Positions 55,845 through 64,000 of a DNA stretch of 64,000 bases are shown piece by piece. The notes beneath the pieces were generated by a model that was given only the letters and a program-made list of their open reading frames with translations, was not told the DNA's origin and did not search any database. Position numbers and translations under genes: made by a program. Within the stretch, counting starts at the first letter, position 1, and each line of letters starts with the position of its first letter. This DNA is from Jutongia hominis (GTDB lineage: Bacteria > Bacillota > Clostridia > Lachnospirales > Lachnospiraceae), in contig NZ_JACRSW010000031.1 of the NCBI RefSeq assembly GCF_014384965.1, forward strand, positions 134,731 through 198,730, given 5' to 3'.

Positions 55845-57683
55845 TTAGCTGACTGTCTCAAACTGGCTCTGATACAGATCCGCGTAGAATCCGCCTTTTT
55901 CCAAAAGCTCTCCGTGTCTGCCCTGCTCAATAATATCTCCATCTTTCATAACAAGGATACAGTCTGCATCACGGATCGTTGACAAACGATGAGCGATCAC
56001 AAAGCTGGTTCTTCCTTCCATCAGATGGTCCATTGCTTTCTGAATACGAGCTTCGGTATAAGTATCAACAGATGAAGTCGCCTCATCTAAGATCATGATC
56101 GGATTATTTGCCAGAATGGCTCTTGCGATGGTCAAAAGCTGCTTTTGTCCCTGAGAAACGTTGCTTGCTTCTTCGTTTAATTCCATCCGGTAACCTCCAG
56201 GCAATGCTTTGATAAAGCTGTGTGCATGCGCGGCTTTGGCTGCTGCTATTACTTCTTCATCTGTCGCATCCAAACGGCCATAACGGATATTTTCCATGAT
56301 CGTTCCTTTAAACAGCCATGTATCCTGTAAAACCATTCCCATTGCATTTCTAAGATCGCGTCTGTTGAAATCACGGATATCATGACCATCCAGACGGATC
56401 GAACCGCTGTTGACATCATAAAAACGCATCAAAAGTTTTACAAGCGTTGTCTTACCTGCACCGGTCGGTCCTACGATTGCTATCTTTCGTCCGGCTTTTA
56501 CATTGGCACTAAAATCATGAATGATCACCTGATTTTCCTGATATCCAAAAGAAATATGGTCAAAGTCAACATTTCCCTGAATATGCTCTTCTTTGACAGG
56601 ATCTTCGATCACCTGTACCTCTTCTTCCTCGTCTAAGAATTCAAAAACACGCTCTGCCGCTGCTGCCATAGACTGTAACATATTCATAACCTGAGCGATT
56701 TGCTGGATCGGCTGCGTAAACTGCTTTACATATTGGATAAATGCCTGGATATCACCAACCTGGATCGTTCCCTGTATCGTTAAAAAGCCACCGGCAATAG
56801 CAACCCCGGCATAGCCTAAGTTTCCGACAAATGCCATGATCGGCATCATCATGCCGGATAAAAACTGTGACTTCCATGCAGAATCATAAAGCACTTCATT
56901 CGTGTTATGGAATTCTTCGACTTCTTTCTTTTCTTTATTAAATGCTTTTACAACATTATGTCCGCCATATGTCTCTTCAATCTTACCATTGATATGACCA
57001 AGATATTCCTGCTGTGTTTTAAAATATTTCTGTGATTTTTTCACAACAATACTGATCAATGCAATGGAGATCGGAAGTATAACCAAGGCGATCAATGTCA
57101 TTAAAGGACTGATTGAAAGCATCATGATCAAGACACCGATCAGCGTTGCAATTGATGTGATCAACTGCGTCACACTCTGATTCAAACTGATACCAAGCGT
57201 ATCGACATCATTGGTAATCCTTGATAAGACTTCACCGTTTGTTCTGCTTTCAAAATATTTCATAGGCATACGATTGATCTTTTCGGATATTTCTTTTCGC
57301 ATCCGGTAACAGATCTTTTGTGTGATGCCGGTCATGATCCAGCCTTGTATCAGGCTAAACAAAGTACTGCATCCATACAGGCACATTACACCGACTAAGA
57401 TCCAGCCGATCTTTGAAAAATCAATACCGCCACTGCCCTGTATTTTTCGCATCAGGCCTTTGGAAAGTTCTGTTGTTGCACGTCCTAATGTTTTAGGTCC
57501 TAATACATTAAAGACCGTAGACCCTACAGCAAACAACATAACAACTACAATTCCGATCTTATAACTGCCAATATACGCAAGTAATTTACCGATCGTTCCT
57601 TTGAAATCTTTCGCTTTTTCCGTCGCACCCATGCCACGCATCGGACCATGACCTCTTCGCATATTCGTTCTGGATTCACTCAT
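55845..57683 (-). CDS. ABC exporter, ATP-binding/permease subunit, catalytic-site partner
   Basis: 612 residues with an N-terminal six-helix permease (about 35-330) and C-terminal ATPase: Walker A GPTGAGKTTLV (about 400), signature NVSQGQKQL (about 503), Walker B MILDEATSSVD with catalytic Glu (about 525), and H-loop IAHRLS (about 558). The start MSESRTNMRRGHGPM has GGAGG nearby and overlaps none of the upstream gene. It is one half of a probable heterodimeric multidrug-type exporter with the gene at 57685-60003. Confidence 0.9.
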   Translation of the reverse strand: MSESRTNMRRGHGPMRGMGATEKAKDFKGTIGKLLAYIGSYKIGIVVVMLFAVGSTVFNVLGPKTLGRATTELSKGLMRKIQGSGGIDFSKIGWILVGVMCLYGCSTLFSLIQGWIMTGITQKICYRMRKEISEKINRMPMKYFESRTNGEVLSRITNDVDTLGISLNQSVTQLITSIATLIGVLIMMLSISPLMTLIALVILPISIALISIVVKKSQKYFKTQQEYLGHINGKIEETYGGHNVVKAFNKEKKEVEEFHNTNEVLYDSAWKSQFLSGMMMPIMAFVGNLGYAGVAIAGGFLTIQGTIQVGDIQAFIQYVKQFTQPIQQIAQVMNMLQSMAAAAERVFEFLDEEEEVQVIEDPVKEEHIQGNVDFDHISFGYQENQVIIHDFSANVKAGRKIAIVGPTGAGKTTLVKLLMRFYDVNSGSIRLDGHDIRDFNRRDLRNAMGMVLQDTWLFKGTIMENIRYGRLDATDEEVIAAAKAAHAHSFIKALPGGYRMELNEEASNVSQGQKQLLTIARAILANNPIMILDEATSSVDTYTEARIQKAMDHLMEGRTSFVIAHRLSTIRDADCILVMKDGDIIEQGRHGELLEKGGFYADLYQSQFETVS

Positions 57684-57684
57684 A

Positions 57685-60003
57685 TTACATAACCTCCTTT
57701 CCCTGTGCTTTTAATTTGGCAATATCCGCTTCTGAAAGTTGGGATTCTGCAATCTCACGATATACGGCACAGTGATCAAAAAGTTCCTGATGTGTTCCGA
57801 TTCCGGCTACTTTTCCCTCGTCTAAGACAATGATCTGCTCTGCATGTAAGATTGTACTGATACGCTGTGCAACAATGATAACAGCTGCTTCTTTTGTTTT
57901 CTTAGAAAGCTCCCGTCGTAAGATGGCATCTGTTTTATAATCAAGTGCCGAAAAACTGTCATCAAAAATGTAGATCTTAGGATCTTTGACGATTGCTCTT
58001 GCAATCGAGAATCTCTGCTTCTGGCCACCTGAAACATTACTTCCTCCCTGTGCGATCGCACTGTCTAATCCATCTTTCTTTCCGTCAATGATCTCTTTTG
58101 CCTGTGCAATACGGGCTGCGTCCATAACCTGCTCTTTTGTTGCATCTTCTTTTCCATATCGTAAATTTGAAGCAATCGTTCCCGAGAACAGAACACCTTT
58201 TTGCGGAACATAACCGATTGCTTCACGCAGGCTTTCCTGCGACATTTCCCTGATATCGGTACCATCTACCATAACTTTACCTTTTGTCACATCAAAGAAT
58301 CTTGGAATCAGATTGACTAATGTAGTCTTACCGCTTCCGGTACCACCGATGATCGCTGTTGTCTGACCGGTCTTTGCTACAAAAGAAATATCTTCTAACA
58401 CATTTTCTTTTGCGCCCGGATAAGCAAACGATACATGTTCAAAGGCTACTTCTCCGTTAGCAACAGAATTTGCTTTCGTATCCGGTTTGTCCTCAATACT
58501 GACTTTTGTATTTAATACTTCATCGATTCGTTCTGCTGATACCGAAGCTCTCGGAAGCATTACGGAAAACATCGTAATCATCAAAAACGCCATAACAATC
58601 TGCATAGAATACGTAATAAATGCAGTCATGGTACCAACCTGAATGGTTCCTGTATTGATCTTATCTGTAGAAACCCATACGATCAGAATGGACACACCGT
58701 ACATGATAAACATCATAAGTGGCATCATAAATGTCATAACACGGTTTGTAAAAAGCATATTCTTTGTCAGTGCAACATTGGCATCGTCAAAACGTTCTTC
58801 TTCTTTCTTTTCTCTTCCAAATGCACGGATAACAGGCAATCCTGTTAAAATCTCTCTGGCAACCAGATTGATCCTATCTACCAAAATCTGCATTTTCTTA
58901 AAGCGTGGCATAGCAACCCCCATTAATACCATGACAACTGCAACCAGTGTGATCACGGCAACCACGATGATCCATTCCATTCCGGACCTGGTACTAAGTA
59001 CTTTGAAGATTCCACCGATTCCTATGATCGGTGCGTATAGGATCATTCGCAAAACCATAGTTTCTACCATCTGGATCTGCTGGATATCATTTGTGCTTCT
59101 GGTGATCAGAGAAGCCGTTGAGAACTGGTTCATCTCAGCATCGGAAAATGACATGACTTTTTCATACATTTTTCCTCGAAGCTCTTTACCAATACCGGCA
59201 CCCACTCTGGCAGAGAAAAAACCTGCCAAGATTGCGGAAGCTGCCATCAAAAATGCCATACAAAGCATCTTTGCTCCTGCGATCCATAAATATCCTGTCT
59301 GTCTTGCATCAATATCGATCCCTGTTTTCTTTTCTTCGGCAATCGTTGAAGTGATCGCTGTTGATCTGACCATTGACTCGCCTAAGGTATCAAACTTCTT
59401 TTCCATTTTGCTGCGCATCGTAAGAAGTATCTTTTGATCCATTGTTCCACTGTTTATCATAGCAGCAAAGACCGGACGTTCGTCAATGTATTCAACTTTT
59501 ACTTTCTTTCCGCTTTTCTTTACGGTCTTTGTCGTCACCTGATAAGGAATCCCCAGTTTAGCAAACATTCCTTTGACCTGCTCTTCCTGTAACGAACCTT
59601 TTGGAAGCTTTTGCTGCTGTTCTAATTGCTCAAAAAAACTGCTCTTTTCTACAGAACTTAATTGTGCGTTTGCAATAAAAGCAACTGCTAGCTGATCATC
59701 AAGCTTTTCTAACGTATCTTTCTTCAGATCTTTTCTTACATAATATTTTCCGTCTTTTTTATACGCTTTTTGAAAATCCTTTTGCTCCGACGATTTCATA
59801 AAAAGCTGTACATATTGGTATTCTTCTGTTCTGATCTTTTCGGGAAGTACATGTTCTACTCCTTTGTTCTGAATACCGGTATCAATAATATCTGACGTGT
59901 ACTGCGGCAGTGACAGGTCACAAAACGCCTGCACTAAAAGCAATACAATGATAATTCCTACTGTCGGCAGATATTTTTTCAAATATTGAAATATTCGTAA
60001 CAT
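57685..60003 (-). CDS. ABC exporter subunit with degenerate ATP site and large extracytoplasmic insertion
   Basis: 772 residues. The first helix is about 12-30; then about 190 polar residues (45-235) before the next helix, an extracytoplasmic domain unlike the roughly 580-residue norm. ATPase: Walker A GGTGSGKTT, signature NVSGGQKQRF, Walker B IYIFDDSFSALD with Asp instead of catalytic Glu, and AQR instead of an H-loop His. In heterodimeric exporters (BmrCD-like), one subunit has such a degenerate site, and the partner here (55845-57683) is complete. Likely drug or peptide export, substrate unknown. Confidence 0.88.
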   Translation of the reverse strand: MLRIFQYLKKYLPTVGIIIVLLLVQAFCDLSLPQYTSDIIDTGIQNKGVEHVLPEKIRTEEYQYVQLFMKSSEQKDFQKAYKKDGKYYVRKDLKKDTLEKLDDQLAVAFIANAQLSSVEKSSFFEQLEQQQKLPKGSLQEEQVKGMFAKLGIPYQVTTKTVKKSGKKVKVEYIDERPVFAAMINSGTMDQKILLTMRSKMEKKFDTLGESMVRSTAITSTIAEEKKTGIDIDARQTGYLWIAGAKMLCMAFLMAASAILAGFFSARVGAGIGKELRGKMYEKVMSFSDAEMNQFSTASLITRSTNDIQQIQMVETMVLRMILYAPIIGIGGIFKVLSTRSGMEWIIVVAVITLVAVVMVLMGVAMPRFKKMQILVDRINLVAREILTGLPVIRAFGREKKEEERFDDANVALTKNMLFTNRVMTFMMPLMMFIMYGVSILIVWVSTDKINTGTIQVGTMTAFITYSMQIVMAFLMITMFSVMLPRASVSAERIDEVLNTKVSIEDKPDTKANSVANGEVAFEHVSFAYPGAKENVLEDISFVAKTGQTTAIIGGTGSGKTTLVNLIPRFFDVTKGKVMVDGTDIREMSQESLREAIGYVPQKGVLFSGTIASNLRYGKEDATKEQVMDAARIAQAKEIIDGKKDGLDSAIAQGGSNVSGGQKQRFSIARAIVKDPKIYIFDDSFSALDYKTDAILRRELSKKTKEAAVIIVAQRISTILHAEQIIVLDEGKVAGIGTHQELFDHCAVYREIAESQLSEADIAKLKAQGKEVM

Positions 60004-60019
60004 CTTTTTCCTCCTGTTT

Positions 60020-60493
60020 TTAATTATTTTCTGTATTCATATCATTCATTACTTCTTTTGATACTTCATAAAATTCATTCATAAAATCAATGATCTGACC
60101 AAGCTTTTCTTCTCCAAACCGTTTAACGATCTGATCTGTGTAAGCAGCAAGTACAATACGGCCTTCTTTGACTTTCTCTTTACCAAATTCGGTCAACGTA
60201 ACCTGCACATTTCTCTTATCCTGCTGATCCATACTGCGTGTGATCATATCCTTCTTTTCTAAGCCACGAAGAATCTTTGAGATCATCGGCGGTGTACATT
60301 GCATCATTTCAGCTAAACACCTGACACCGGGATGTTTCATGGCATCGTTTTCTAAAACTTTTTCCACCTGTACTTCATAAAGAGAATTCATGATGATCCA
60401 TTCGTTCTGATTGAAATTATCCTGAATCGAATCTAACTTGATCTGATGGATCTTCTTCTCACAAATCAGCATTTGTCGAAACAAATTATTCAA
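60020..60493 (-). CDS. MarR-family transcriptional regulator
   Basis: 157 residues, winged helix. NEWIIMNSLYEVQVEK precedes the HTH: VRCLAEMMQCTPPMISKILRGLEKKDMITRS-type helices (about 75-105), then the wing (DQQDKRNVQVTLTEFGKEKV). Dimerisation helices flank it. Start is a TTG (60493) with GGAGG 7 bases upstream. It precedes both ABC subunits in one unit and probably represses it; an inducer would be an exported compound. A 526-bp quasi-palindrome begins 32 bases upstream. Confidence 0.87.
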   Translation of the reverse strand: MNNLFRQMLICEKKIHQIKLDSIQDNFNQNEWIIMNSLYEVQVEKVLENDAMKHPGVRCLAEMMQCTPPMISKILRGLEKKDMITRSMDQQDKRNVQVTLTEFGKEKVKEGRIVLAAYTDQIVKRFGEEKLGQIIDFMNEFYEVSKEVMNDMNTENN

Positions 60494-60524
60494 ATCACTT
60501 CCTCCTTCCACAAAGATTCCCTAC

Positions 60525-61050
60525 GATATCTGCCAGTCAAAGACATTTTTATGTCCCGGTATTATAGCATTTTTCTATCTGACAACATACCAGAGTTATG
60601 CCTGCTTTTTTATTTATGTTATCTTTTAGAGCATTGTCTCGTCAGATAAGAATAACTATGTTTTTTTGCTTTTTTGCCCTGATTATGGGCGCTCTCATCT
60701 GATATAGGGGCAAGGCCAGTCCTGATGTATATTGCTGTTGGGACTCTCTAAGCCCGTCGCCACTTGCACATTAAAAGGAGTTTTTATCTTTTAATGTGCT
60801 ATGTGTACGCTACGTGGCTTTGCGAAGCGGAAGCGTGTCCTACACAGCAATGTTACTCAGGCTGAGTCGCCCCTATAGTTATGACCCGCGCCCAATCAGC
60901 AAAAAGGCTAAAAAAACAGTTATTCTAATCAGACGGCATGCCTATCTAAAAGATAAAATAAATAAAAAAGCAGACACAAATCTAATCCATTGTCAGATAG
61001 AAAAATGCTATGATATGCTTACATTAAAATGTTTTTGACTGGCAGATATC
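60525..61050. repeat. 526-bp quasi-palindromic element
   Basis: The ends are inverted copies: GATATCTGCCAGTCAA at 60525-60540 and its complement at 61035-61050. Continuing inward the arms stay alike for about 170-200 bases with gaps: ATAGCATTTTTCTATCTGACAA, CTGCTTTTTTATTTAT, ATCTTTTAGA, AGAATAACT and a T-rich block are shared. The palindrome surrounds a compact central region (about 60704-60876). Motifs of the type TATCTGxC recur on both arms. No ORF explains it; a MarR gene lies 32 bases from the left end, ung about 390 from the right. Confidence 0.85.
60704..60876. ncRNA. Candidate structured RNA core of the palindrome
   Basis: Closed by an 8-9 bp perfect stem TATAGGGGC / GCCCCTATA (60703-60711 and 60869-60877). 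Inside: AGTCC/GGACT (60718-60722, 60741-60745); a perfect 12-bp stem with GCACATTAAAAG arms (60766-60777, 60788-60799); TGTGTA/TACACA (60802-60807, 60841-60846) enclosing CGCT/AGCG and GCTT/AAGC; and CTCAG/CTGAG (60856-60866). GC-rich unpaired blocks such as TCTCTAAGCCCGTCGCC stand out from the AT-rich surroundings. It resembles a conserved structured noncoding RNA; the raiA motif class is one possibility from memory, not verified. Strand undetermined. Confidence 0.5.
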
Positions 61051-61442
61051 CGATATACACTATATGAACCAAATTAATTATTAACCTGGTTAACCATTTG
61101 GTGTAGTTGCTATGCTAGCACTCTTTTCTTGATGTTGCAATACTTTTTTTGAGTTTTAAGACTTTAGATATATTGTTAAGGTTATGTTATGAAAAAACAG
61201 AGAAAATTTCAGTTCCCTCATTCTTGCCAAAGAAACAAAAAGATATCAAAACAAAGCAATCTGTTTTATTTGGCATTTTCAGTATGAGCAATACTTACCC
61301 AAAAAACAGGTTCTTTGTCCGATATCTTTTACATAAATGAAGTTATTGTTATCTGTGTTACTATTTATTCATATAACGAATGATGCAGCTAAATATGGCT
61401 GACCATATTTTCATCTGATCATATAATGAGTTTGCTATATGG

Positions 61443-62132
61443 CTAATTAGTTGTATGGCAATTCTCGATCTGCCAATCGATCGGTTCTACGCCATTGTCC
61501 TGTAAAAATTGATTTGCCTGACTAAAGTGTTTGCAGCCAAAAAAACCACGATATGCTGAAAGCGGACTTGGATGTGGTGCCTTTAAGATTAAGTGCTTTG
61601 GATTAGTCAGCATTGGTATCTTAGACTGTGCCGGTCTTCCCCACAACATATAAACAATCGGGCGATCCTGCGCATTGATTGCCTGAATCACCGCATCCGT
61701 AAATTGCTCCCATCCCTTTCCCTGATGAGAATTCGCCTGATGTGCACGTACCGTCAATACCGTGTTTAACAAAAGCACACCCTGATCAGCCCATTTTTTC
61801 AAATAGCCATTATCCGGGATGTAACATCCTAAATCACTTTGCAATTCTTTGTAAATATTTTGCAAAGAAGGCGGGATTTCTTTTTGATCCTGCGGAACAG
61901 AAAAACTCAAGCCATGTGCCTGATGCACATTATGATAGGGATCCTGCCCTAAGATCAATACTTTTACTTTTGATAATGGTGTGAAATGAAATGCATTAAA
62001 AATATCATCTGACGGCGGATATACTACAACCTTACTGTATTCATCTTTTACAAATTCAAACAAATCCCTGTAATATGTTTTTGAAAATTCCGGTTGGATC
62101 GCATCCAGCCAGTCATTTGTGATCATTGCCAT
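61443..62132 (-). CDS. ung: Uracil-DNA glycosylase
   Basis: 229 residues, family 1. The GQDPYHN motif (residues about 63-69, catalytic Asp), the PPSLQNIYKEL loop, LLLNTVLTVRAHQANSH (Ser/Asn pocket) and HPSPLSAYRGFFG (about 190, catalytic His) are all present. It removes uracil from DNA to begin base-excision repair. AGGAGT stands about 9 bases before the first ATG. It follows hisF by 29 bases on the same strand. Confidence 0.96.
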   Translation of the reverse strand: MAMITNDWLDAIQPEFSKTYYRDLFEFVKDEYSKVVVYPPSDDIFNAFHFTPLSKVKVLILGQDPYHNVHQAHGLSFSVPQDQKEIPPSLQNIYKELQSDLGCYIPDNGYLKKWADQGVLLLNTVLTVRAHQANSHQGKGWEQFTDAVIQAINAQDRPIVYMLWGRPAQSKIPMLTNPKHLILKAPHPSPLSAYRGFFGCKHFSQANQFLQDNGVEPIDWQIENCHTTN

Positions 62133-62161
62133 TTTTATGTACTCCTTTACCTGCCTTACTC

Positions 62162-62923
62162 TTACAAACGTACACTAATTCCCTGCTCCCGCAAATATTC
62201 TTTCACTTCGCGGATCTCTAACTCTTTATAATGGAATAACGATGCTGCTAATACCGCATCTGCATTTCCTTTTGTAAATGCATCTTTAAAATGCTCTAAC
62301 TTACCCGCTCCACCGGATGCAATAACCGGGATCGACACGTTATCGGATACGATCTTTGTCAATTCAATATCATAACCATCCTTCGTACCATCACAGTCCA
62401 TGCTTGTCAAAAGGATTTCGCCGGCACCGAGTTCACAGGCTTTCATTGCCCATTCTACCGCATCAATCCCCATATCAACACGTCCACCGTTTTTATAAAT
62501 GTTCCAGCCGCTTCCATCTGCCCGTCTTTTTGCATCAATCGCAACAACAACACATTGGCTTCCGAATTTCATTGCGGCTTCCGAGATCAGTTCCGGATTA
62601 AGGATTGCGGCTGAGTTTACCGATACTTTATCTGCCCCCTCACGCAATACCATTTTAAAATCATCAATCGTGCGGATTCCACCGCCCACCGTAAATGGAA
62701 TAAAAACTGTTTCTGCCACACGACGAACCATATCTAACTTTGTTGCTCTGGCATCCGAAGATGCTGTAATATCCAGGAAAACAAGTTCATCCGCTCCGGC
62801 TTTTCCATAAGCAGCTCCTACACTGACCGGATCTCCGGCATCTTTTAAATCCACAAAATTAACACCTTTTACAACACGTCCGTTATTTACATCCAAACAT
62901 GGTATAATTCTCTTTGTATACAT
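62162..62923 (-). CDS. hisF: Imidazole glycerol phosphate synthase subunit HisF
   Basis: 253 residues, TIM barrel. [20 protein letters not shown] with the catalytic Asp at the N-terminus, [19 protein letters not shown] (second catalytic Asp), [18 protein letters not shown] and [12 protein letters not shown] (phosphate loop) are visible. With HisH it converts PRFAR and glutamine to IGP and AICAR in histidine synthesis. The ATG at 62923 has GGAGG at 5 bases; a start at 62935 would overlap that site. Confidence 0.96.
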   Translation of the reverse strand: MYTKRIIPCLDVNNGRVVKGVNFVDLKDAGDPVSVGAAYGKAGADELVFLDITASSDARATKLDMVRRVAETVFIPFTVGGGIRTIDDFKMVLREGADKVSVNSAAILNPELISEAAMKFGSQCVVVAIDAKRRADGSGWNIYKNGGRVDMGIDAVEWAMKACELGAGEILLTSMDCDGTKDGYDIELTKIVSDNVSIPVIASGGAGKLEHFKDAFTKGNADAVLAASLFHYKELEIREVKEYLREQGISVRL

Positions 62924-63028
62924 GTGTTCCTCCATTTTCTAAATACATGCATTCCAGTTTTTGCATTCTATTTGTTCTTTTCGTTAAGGATATGCATTTT
63001 TGTTCCTACAAAGCTGTCTGTTCTTCTT

Positions 63029-63637
63029 TTAGTCTAATTCACAAAAATTCTTAAGGATCTGTAAGCCGACATCACCACTTTTTTCAGGATGAAACTGGCA
63101 TGCAAAGATATTGTCATGCTCTACGGATGCATGCACCTGTGTAATATATTCTGTCGTCGCAGCCACATCATCCGGATCAGCCGCCTGAAGATAATACGAA
63201 TGCACAAAATACACATACGGATTTGTACCGATCCCCTGTAAAATCTTAGCTCCCTTTTTGATCTCTATGGAATTCCAACCCATATGCGGGATCTTATATC
63301 CTTCTTTTTCCGGAAATCGTACGATCTTACCCGGTAAAAGTCCCAGGCCTTTTACTCCCGGACCTTCTTCACTGCTTTCAAACATAAGCTGCAGCCCAAG
63401 ACAGATTCCCAAAAACGGAGTTTTCTTATCTACAACCTGATGGATCACATCTATCAGATCATATTTCTGTAATTTTTCCATAGCATCTGCAAAAGCACCT
63501 ACTCCGGGTAAGATCACTTTATCTGCTTCTAAGATTTCCTTTGCATTTCTTGTAATCTTGCAATCCTGTCCTAAATGCTGTAGTGCTTTTTCTACACTTT
63601 TTAAGTTACCGGCATCATAATCGATTATCGCTATCAT
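63029..63637 (-). CDS. hisH: Imidazole glycerol phosphate synthase subunit HisH
   Basis: 202 residues of the class I glutamine amidotransferase fold. IIDYDAGNLKSVEKAL at the start; oxyanion PGVGAF; the nucleophile in GICLGLQLMFESSEEG (Cys about 78); and the catalytic His-Glu in CQFHPEKSGDVGLQIL (about 180). It feeds ammonia to HisF, which is 105 bases downstream. No other his genes are in the window, so they lie elsewhere or to the right. Confidence 0.96.
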   Translation of the reverse strand: MIAIIDYDAGNLKSVEKALQHLGQDCKITRNAKEILEADKVILPGVGAFADAMEKLQKYDLIDVIHQVVDKKTPFLGICLGLQLMFESSEEGPGVKGLGLLPGKIVRFPEKEGYKIPHMGWNSIEIKKGAKILQGIGTNPYVYFVHSYYLQAADPDDVAATTEYITQVHASVEHDNIFACQFHPEKSGDVGLQILKNFCELD

Positions 63638-63985
63638 TGTTGTATATCACCTCTGCTGTCGTTGTTTTGTATGGTAAAAGTGTACCACATACGGGGAGGG
63701 TTGTCGATATGGTTATTCCTATTATCTCTTTACTTTTGTTTCTATAATACAAGACCAACTCTAATGCTTTTTCCTTCTCTCTTCATCCAGTATTTATTGT
63801 ATTCGACAATAACGCTCAAAAAGCTTCCAAAAACTATACACTATATACTTTCATACGATATAACTATTATAAAAAACACAAAGCATTCCTATAGAGAATG
63901 AAATTTGAAAAAAATAAAATCTCCCCGTAAGATGTATATGAGTTTGGCGACTTAATACATCGAAGTACAAAGGAGATTTTATAAC
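63638..63985. other. Right-end spacer with hisH promoter and a leader hairpin
   Basis: 348 bases. It holds the hisH promoter (63679-63707) and, near the end, a 9-bp inverted repeat AAAATCTCC / GGAGATTTT (63916-63924 and 63972-63980) whose right arm is the Shine-Dalgarno of the gene starting at 63986. No tRNA, rRNA or ORF of interest is seen. Confidence 0.5.
63679..63707 (-). promoter_or_regulatory. Promoter of hisH-hisF-ung
   Basis: Minus strand TCGACA, 17 bases, TACACT, about 42 bases before hisH. It is a fair but not strong sigma-A match. Confidence 0.45.
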
Positions 63986-64000
63986 ATGAGTAAAAGAAAC
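63986..64000 (+). CDS. Unidentified CDS, N-terminal five codons only
   Basis: MSKRN visible before the window ends. An AAGGAGATTT site lies about 8 bases before the ATG, and the upstream hairpin overlaps it. Too short to name. The inverted repeat near the start would also fit a transposase leader or an attenuated gene, but nothing here decides it. Confidence 0.4.

Larger units (their letters stand above)
60494..61442. other. 949-base gene-free region with a large palindrome and a smaller one
   Basis: Between MarR and ung. From 60525 to 61050 lies the 526-bp quasi-palindrome (separate entry). Beyond it a 35-bp symmetric site (61068-61102: ACCAAAT / ATTTGGT outer arms, TTAACC-T-GGTTAA core) and an 8-bp hairpin (61393-61412, AAATATGG arms) near the ung stop. 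Remaining sequence is AT-rich with only short, unconvincing reading frames. Confidence 0.7.

Noticed and set aside
55506..55982. A 158-residue plus-strand frame
   Set aside because: It is made from the repeat array and the antisense of the ABC gene's end.
60796..61038. A short plus-strand reading frame across the palindrome core
   Set aside because: It has no ribosome site, runs through paired arms and ends in low-complexity lysine-rich sequence; it is explained by the structured element.
60525..61050. Insertion sequence or MITE
   Set aside because: No transposase and no clear target duplication at the ends; it is kept as a structured element, though a decayed mobile origin cannot be excluded.
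61149..61340. A 63-residue frame between the palindrome and ung
   Set aside because: AT-rich composition, no ribosome site, no family pattern.

Overview
The window reads as chromosomal DNA of a motile, low-GC, anaerobic Firmicute, most likely Lachnospiraceae (Roseburia / Agathobacter / Butyrivibrio-like). The evidence is a short flagellin with the clostridial N-terminus, the FliW-CsrA pair inside the flagellar cluster, the rapZ-whiA-crh cluster, a short homoserine dehydrogenase next to an archaeal-type phosphoglycerate mutase, strong GGAGG ribosome sites and AT-rich spacers. No species name can be fixed from sequence alone. I see no prophage, CRISPR array or complete IS element. Most genes lie on the minus strand.

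Layout. (1) 1-11,322: a surface glycan and flagellin glycosylation island, listed here from low to high coordinate: a CDP-glycerol cytidylyltransferase fragment, a CDP-glycerol glycerophosphotransferase, a NeuB-type nonulosonate synthase with a C-terminal cupin, a dCTP deaminase-family protein, a CMP-sugar cytidylyltransferase, two glycosyltransferases, two Maf (DUF115) flagellin glycosyltransferases and a small unknown protein. It is transcribed on the minus strand from a sigma-A-like promoter next to the flagellin terminator. (2) 11,462-23,317: the late flagellar region. A sigma-28 promoter drives flgM-flgN-flgK1-flgK2-flgL-fliW-csrA-flaG-fliD-fliS-fliT-like, and a second sigma-28 promoter drives flagellin. 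The flagellin leader carries a hairpin with GGA in its loop plus a GGA in the Shine-Dalgarno, as expected for CsrA control. (3) 23,437-29,334: lysA (minus), then parE-parC (plus). (4) 29,601-38,796: ROK glucokinase, murB, rapZ, whiA, crh, dnaE, pfkA and a small membrane protein, all minus. (5) tRNA-Arg, then the ktrB-ktrA potassium system (plus). (6) 41,643-47,456: lactaldehyde/alcohol dehydrogenase, a diverged arylsulfotransferase-like propeller protein and Tex. (7) 47,677-55,108: secA, prfB with a programmed +1 frameshift, then hom-apgM-lysC. (8) 55,384-60,493: a tandem terminator-repeat array and a MarR regulator with a heterodimeric ABC exporter. (9) 60,525-61,050: a 526-bp quasi-palindrome around a compactly folded core with no credible gene. 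(10) 61,443-63,637: ung, hisF, hisH, followed by the first codons of an unidentified gene.

The most unusual items are the 526-bp structured palindrome, which I judge to be a candidate structured RNA; a dispersed two-hairpin repeat that ends four transcription units and forms a 2 x 157 bp tandem array; the complete FliW-CsrA-flagellin circuit beside a nonulosonate/Maf glycosylation island; tandem non-identical FlgK proteins; a Crh-like HPr with Glu at position 15; an arylsulfotransferase-like protein lacking the family's histidines, with a hairpin between its Shine-Dalgarno and start codon; and a phosphoglycerate-mutase-family enzyme placed where homoserine kinase would be expected.
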